The translations under genes and the position numbers were made by a program. 8,481 nt of DNA, from the NCBI GenBank assembly GCA_959606905.1, contig CAUHML010000140.1, forward strand, positions 1 to 8,481. Reading direction: 5' to 3'. Positions within the stretch are counted from its first letter, which is position 1; each line of letters opens with the position of its first letter. This DNA is from an uncultured Bacteroides sp. (lineage in GTDB: Bacteria; Bacteroidota; Bacteroidia; Bacteroidales; Bacteroidaceae). Positions 6,430 to 8,481 of this stretch are shown here, in pieces. Below the pieces are notes generated by a model. The model ran no database searches and was not told the DNA's origin. It worked only from the letters and a program-made list of their open reading frames with translations.

Positions 6430-8136
6430 ATGAAAATTATGAAACGAATTACATTATTATATGCATTGGCAGCTACTCTTATGGTTTGCTCGGGCTGCTC
6501 TGATTTTTTGGAAGAACACAATCGTAGTGCGGTTACTACCGAAGGTGGTTATTATGATACTGAGAAAGGTTTTGAGTCTTTGATTAACTCTTGTTATACT
6601 CCCTTGCGTTTTTGGGGTGGAAAGTCTGCTGCTATGGCATTCAGTGAAACGGGAACGGATATATTGGCTCCGGGCGGCGGTTGTGATTATCCCGCCATTG
6701 TTTCTTATCAGAATGATTTTGATGGGACCAATCCTATCAGTAAAGAGTATTATGACCGTTTTTACAAAGCGATCAACTTTTGTAATACAGCCATCTATCA
6801 TGTAAAGAATGTTCCGTTCAGTGATAAGGCACTTACCAGTAAACGAGAAGCAGAGGTGCGTTTCTTACGGGCGTATTATTATTGGATTCTGGTGGAAACA
6901 TTTGGAGATACTTATTATACGGATCAGCCATCGGAGTCTATTGTTATGGCACCTAGGAAAACCTCGGTTTCAGAGATTTATACTCATATTTTTGAAGATT
7001 TGGATTTTTGTATGGATAGCCGGTTGTCTGTTGCGCAATCGGATGGAGGGCGTGTTACGATGTGGGCTGCCAAAGCTTTGAAGGCTCGTTTGCTATTGAC
7101 TAGAGCAAGTGAATTGAATGATAAAGCATTGTATGAACAAGCCTATACTTTGGCAAAAGAAGTGATTGATAATGGCCCTTTTGAGTTATCAAAGGATTTT
7201 GCCTCAGTATTTGATATGGAAAATTCTGATGGAAATGGCAATAAGGAAGTGATTTGGTATATTGATTATTCTTCTACCAATCAGTTGTATAATCAGGAAA
7301 TGGATAATGATATTATTCGTTCAGGGGGTAACCATACTCATTTGATTTTCTGTATGAAGTATGATGATCAGCCCGGTATGGTCAGAAGCATAGAATATGG
7401 TCGTCCTTTTAATCACTATATGCCGACGCGTTATTTGCTGGATTGTTATGACGAGAATATAGACCAACGTTTTGAAGTGACTTTCCGTTCGTTATGGAAG
7501 GCTAATGGAGGAAAAACCGGAGATAACTACCCTTATATGGTACAAGGGGATACTGCTATATGGATAACAAAAGATGTTGTTCCTCAGGTAAAGCGTCAGT
7601 GGGCCAAAGGACGTTATCAGATACTTGATCGGACAGATATTTATCATGAAGATGGTTCTGTAAAAAGTCAGAAACAATGTATGCCTATCTCTAAATTTGA
7701 AGACCCTACTCGTGCTACGGTGAACGAGGATCGTGGAACACGGGATGCTTTTATAATCCGTGTGGCAGAAATGTATTTAATTGTGGCGGAAGCAGGAGCA
7801 AAAGCCGGCAAGGCGGATGCGTTGGCTTATATGAATATTCTTCGTGCCCAAAGAGCTAAGGCTGGCAAAGAGGAGGCTATGAAAGTTGCTCAAAGTGACA
7901 TTGAGGATATTGATTTCATATTGGATGAACGTGCTCGGGAATTGGTCGGAGAACAATTGCGTTGGTTTGATTTGAAACGAATGGGAAGTGAAATATTTAT
8001 CCGTCGGATAAAAGCCGGAAATCCTGATGCCGGTAAAAATGTGAAAGCTTATCATATGTTGCGTCCATTTCCACAAACTTTATTGGACGCCATAACGAAT
8101 AAAGACGAATTTTTACAAAATGAGGGATATAAATAG
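6430..8136 (+). CDS. SusD/RagB-family outer-membrane glycan-binding lipoprotein
   Basis: This 568-residue surface lipoprotein caps the SusC channel and captures the glycan. The N-terminus has a lipoprotein signal, with Cys23 in VCSGC the likely lipidated residue; Cys20 is a less likely alternative. Acidic residues follow (SDFLEE), as in exported Bacteroides lipoproteins. The SusD N-terminal region (about 24-230) includes TPR-like helices such as RFLRAYYYWILVETFGD (144-160) and MWAAKALKARLLL (211-223). The C-terminal SusD/RagB region (about 270-568) includes RVAEMYLIVAEAGAKAG (444-460) and ERARELVGEQLRWFDLKRMG (500-519), and ends in a typical PFPQ...LQNEGYK tail. It starts 10 bases after the susC stop, so the two are surely cotranscribed. 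An in-frame ATG at 6439 is an equally possible start and leaves a 20-residue signal. The terminator at 8170 ends the unit. Confidence 0.95.
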   Translation: MKIMKRITLLYALAATLMVCSGCSDFLEEHNRSAVTTEGGYYDTEKGFESLINSCYTPLRFWGGKSAAMAFSETGTDILAPGGGCDYPAIVSYQNDFDGTNPISKEYYDRFYKAINFCNTAIYHVKNVPFSDKALTSKREAEVRFLRAYYYWILVETFGDTYYTDQPSESIVMAPRKTSVSEIYTHIFEDLDFCMDSRLSVAQSDGGRVTMWAAKALKARLLLTRASELNDKALYEQAYTLAKEVIDNGPFELSKDFASVFDMENSDGNGNKEVIWYIDYSSTNQLYNQEMDNDIIRSGGNHTHLIFCMKYDDQPGMVRSIEYGRPFNHYMPTRYLLDCYDENIDQRFEVTFRSLWKANGGKTGDNYPYMVQGDTAIWITKDVVPQVKRQWAKGRYQILDRTDIYHEDGSVKSQKQCMPISKFEDPTRATVNEDRGTRDAFIIRVAEMYLIVAEAGAKAGKADALAYMNILRAQRAKAGKEEAMKVAQSDIEDIDFILDERARELVGEQLRWFDLKRMGSEIFIRRIKAGNPDAGKNVKAYHMLRPFPQTLLDAITNKDEFLQNEGYK

Positions 8137-8169
8137 GCTTGTAGGAAATAGGGTGAAAAGGTAGTTAGG

Positions 8170-8214
8170 AAAAATGGCAGCTGTTGGTTCTTATACCAAA
8201 GTTGCCGTTTTTTT
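8170..8214 (+). terminator. Rho-independent terminator after the susD-like gene
   Basis: The left arm at 8170-8187 pairs with the right arm at 8196-8212 around an 8-base loop (8188-8195). The core pairs are GGCA with TGCC, CT with AG and TTGG with CCAA. There are two G-T pairs (8175/8207 and 8180/8202) and one bulged G at 8183. A run of seven T (8208-8214) follows, matched in part by five A at 8170-8174. It lies 33 bases after the susD stop and ends the PUL transcript before the next gene's promoter. Confidence 0.88.
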
Positions 8215-8278
8215 CTATTTTAACCTTGTATTTTATGTCTAATTGATAATTTATTCTAGGAGGAAATCTACATTTGGT

Positions 8279-8286
8279 TATCTTTG
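8279..8286 (+). promoter_or_regulatory. Bacteroides -7 promoter element for the downstream sensor gene
   Basis: TATCTTTG, followed by TA, is a textbook Bacteroides -7 element. It sits 26 bases before the ATG at 8313 and directly after a terminator, as expected for a new transcription unit. The predicted start near 8292-8294 gives a leader of about 20 bases. A second match, TACATTTG at 8269-8276, lies 10 bases upstream and could be an alternative start. No clear TTTG -33 element is seen at 19-21 bases for either site. Confidence 0.6.
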
Positions 8287-8312
8287 TACTTTGTTTGGTA
8301 AATCGATATAAA

Positions 8313-8481
8313 ATGGAAAACACAATAAAGTTAAAATATATATGGGGCATCTTGTTGTTAGCTCTTCATTTTGTTTTTGTCAAAGGACAACCGATTTGTG
8401 TTGCACGTCAATATACTGTTAGAGATGGATTGATTCAAAGTAATCCGGCGCAGATTCTTCAAAGTCATAATGGTTTTATAT
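8313..8481 (+). CDS. N-terminus of a probable hybrid two-component sensor/regulator (periplasmic beta-propeller type), cut by window edge
   Basis: Only 56 complete codons are present and the frame is open to the end of the window. Residues 1-25 look like a signal peptide or signal anchor: Lys residues, then a hydrophobic stretch WGILLLALHFVFV and KGQ. The following Gln-Tyr-Thr-Val-Arg-Asp-Gly-Leu-Ile-Gln-Ser segment (about 34-44) and the ILQSHNGFI segment (48-56) match the start of the two-component regulator propeller found in Bacteroides hybrid sensors. In that family the opening motif is usually a Tyr...Asp-Gly-Leu-Ser segment followed by a Gln-Asp-x-x-Gly-Phe-x-Trp-Phe-Gly-Thr strand. Kinase and AraC-type domains would lie beyond the window. 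A propeller sensor with a different output domain is possible. It has its own promoter and is separated from the PUL by a terminator. Confidence 0.65.
   Translation, partial: MENTIKLKYIWGILLLALHFVFVKGQPICVARQYTVRDGLIQSNPAQILQSHNGFI

Noticed and set aside
6809..7081. A 90-codon + strand frame inside the susD-like gene.
   Set aside because: It is out of frame with a complete, conserved SusD coding sequence and shows no domain or start context of its own.
1..8481. tRNA or rRNA genes, CRISPR arrays, insertion sequences, phage or toxin-antitoxin genes.
   Set aside because: No matching structures, repeats or protein families were seen on either strand.

Overview
The window looks like chromosomal DNA from a gut-type Bacteroides (Bacteroidota). 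It is AT-rich, its genes lack Shine-Dalgarno sites, two promoter-like sites fit the Bacteroides TAnnTTTG -7 element, and every recognisable gene belongs to a family expanded in polysaccharide utilization loci (PULs). All genes are on the + strand.

Layout: a short promoter/leader region (1-82); a secreted clan GH-G-like (alpha/alpha)6 glycosidase (83-1465); two bases later an ECF sigma factor (1468-2070); a FecR-type anti-sigma factor with one membrane span (2135-3121); a SusC/RagA TonB-dependent transporter with an N-terminal STN signalling domain (3150-6419); and a SusD/RagB lipoprotein (6430-8136). A strong intrinsic terminator (8170-8214) closes the run. A second transcription unit follows, with a good Bacteroides -7 element (8279-8286) and the first 56 codons of a secreted or membrane protein that begins like a hybrid two-component sensor with a periplasmic beta-propeller. 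The window edge cuts this gene.

How the genes probably work together: SusD and SusC bind and import a glycan across the outer membrane. The STN domain of SusC contacts the periplasmic part of FecR, FecR releases the ECF sigma factor, and the sigma factor raises transcription of the transport genes. The signal-peptide-bearing glycosidase would cut the imported oligosaccharide in the periplasm. This chain is established for the families; its operation here is inferred.

The locus is minimal: one enzyme, one SusCD pair and no extra surface glycan-binding protein before the terminator. The enzyme precedes the sigma gene instead of following susD. No wholly new system is evident. The points most worth a second look are the enzyme-sigma coupling, the unknown substrate, the visible similarity between the C-terminal domain of FecR and the STN domain of SusC, a possible antisense transcript over the start of susC, and the second regulator directly downstream.
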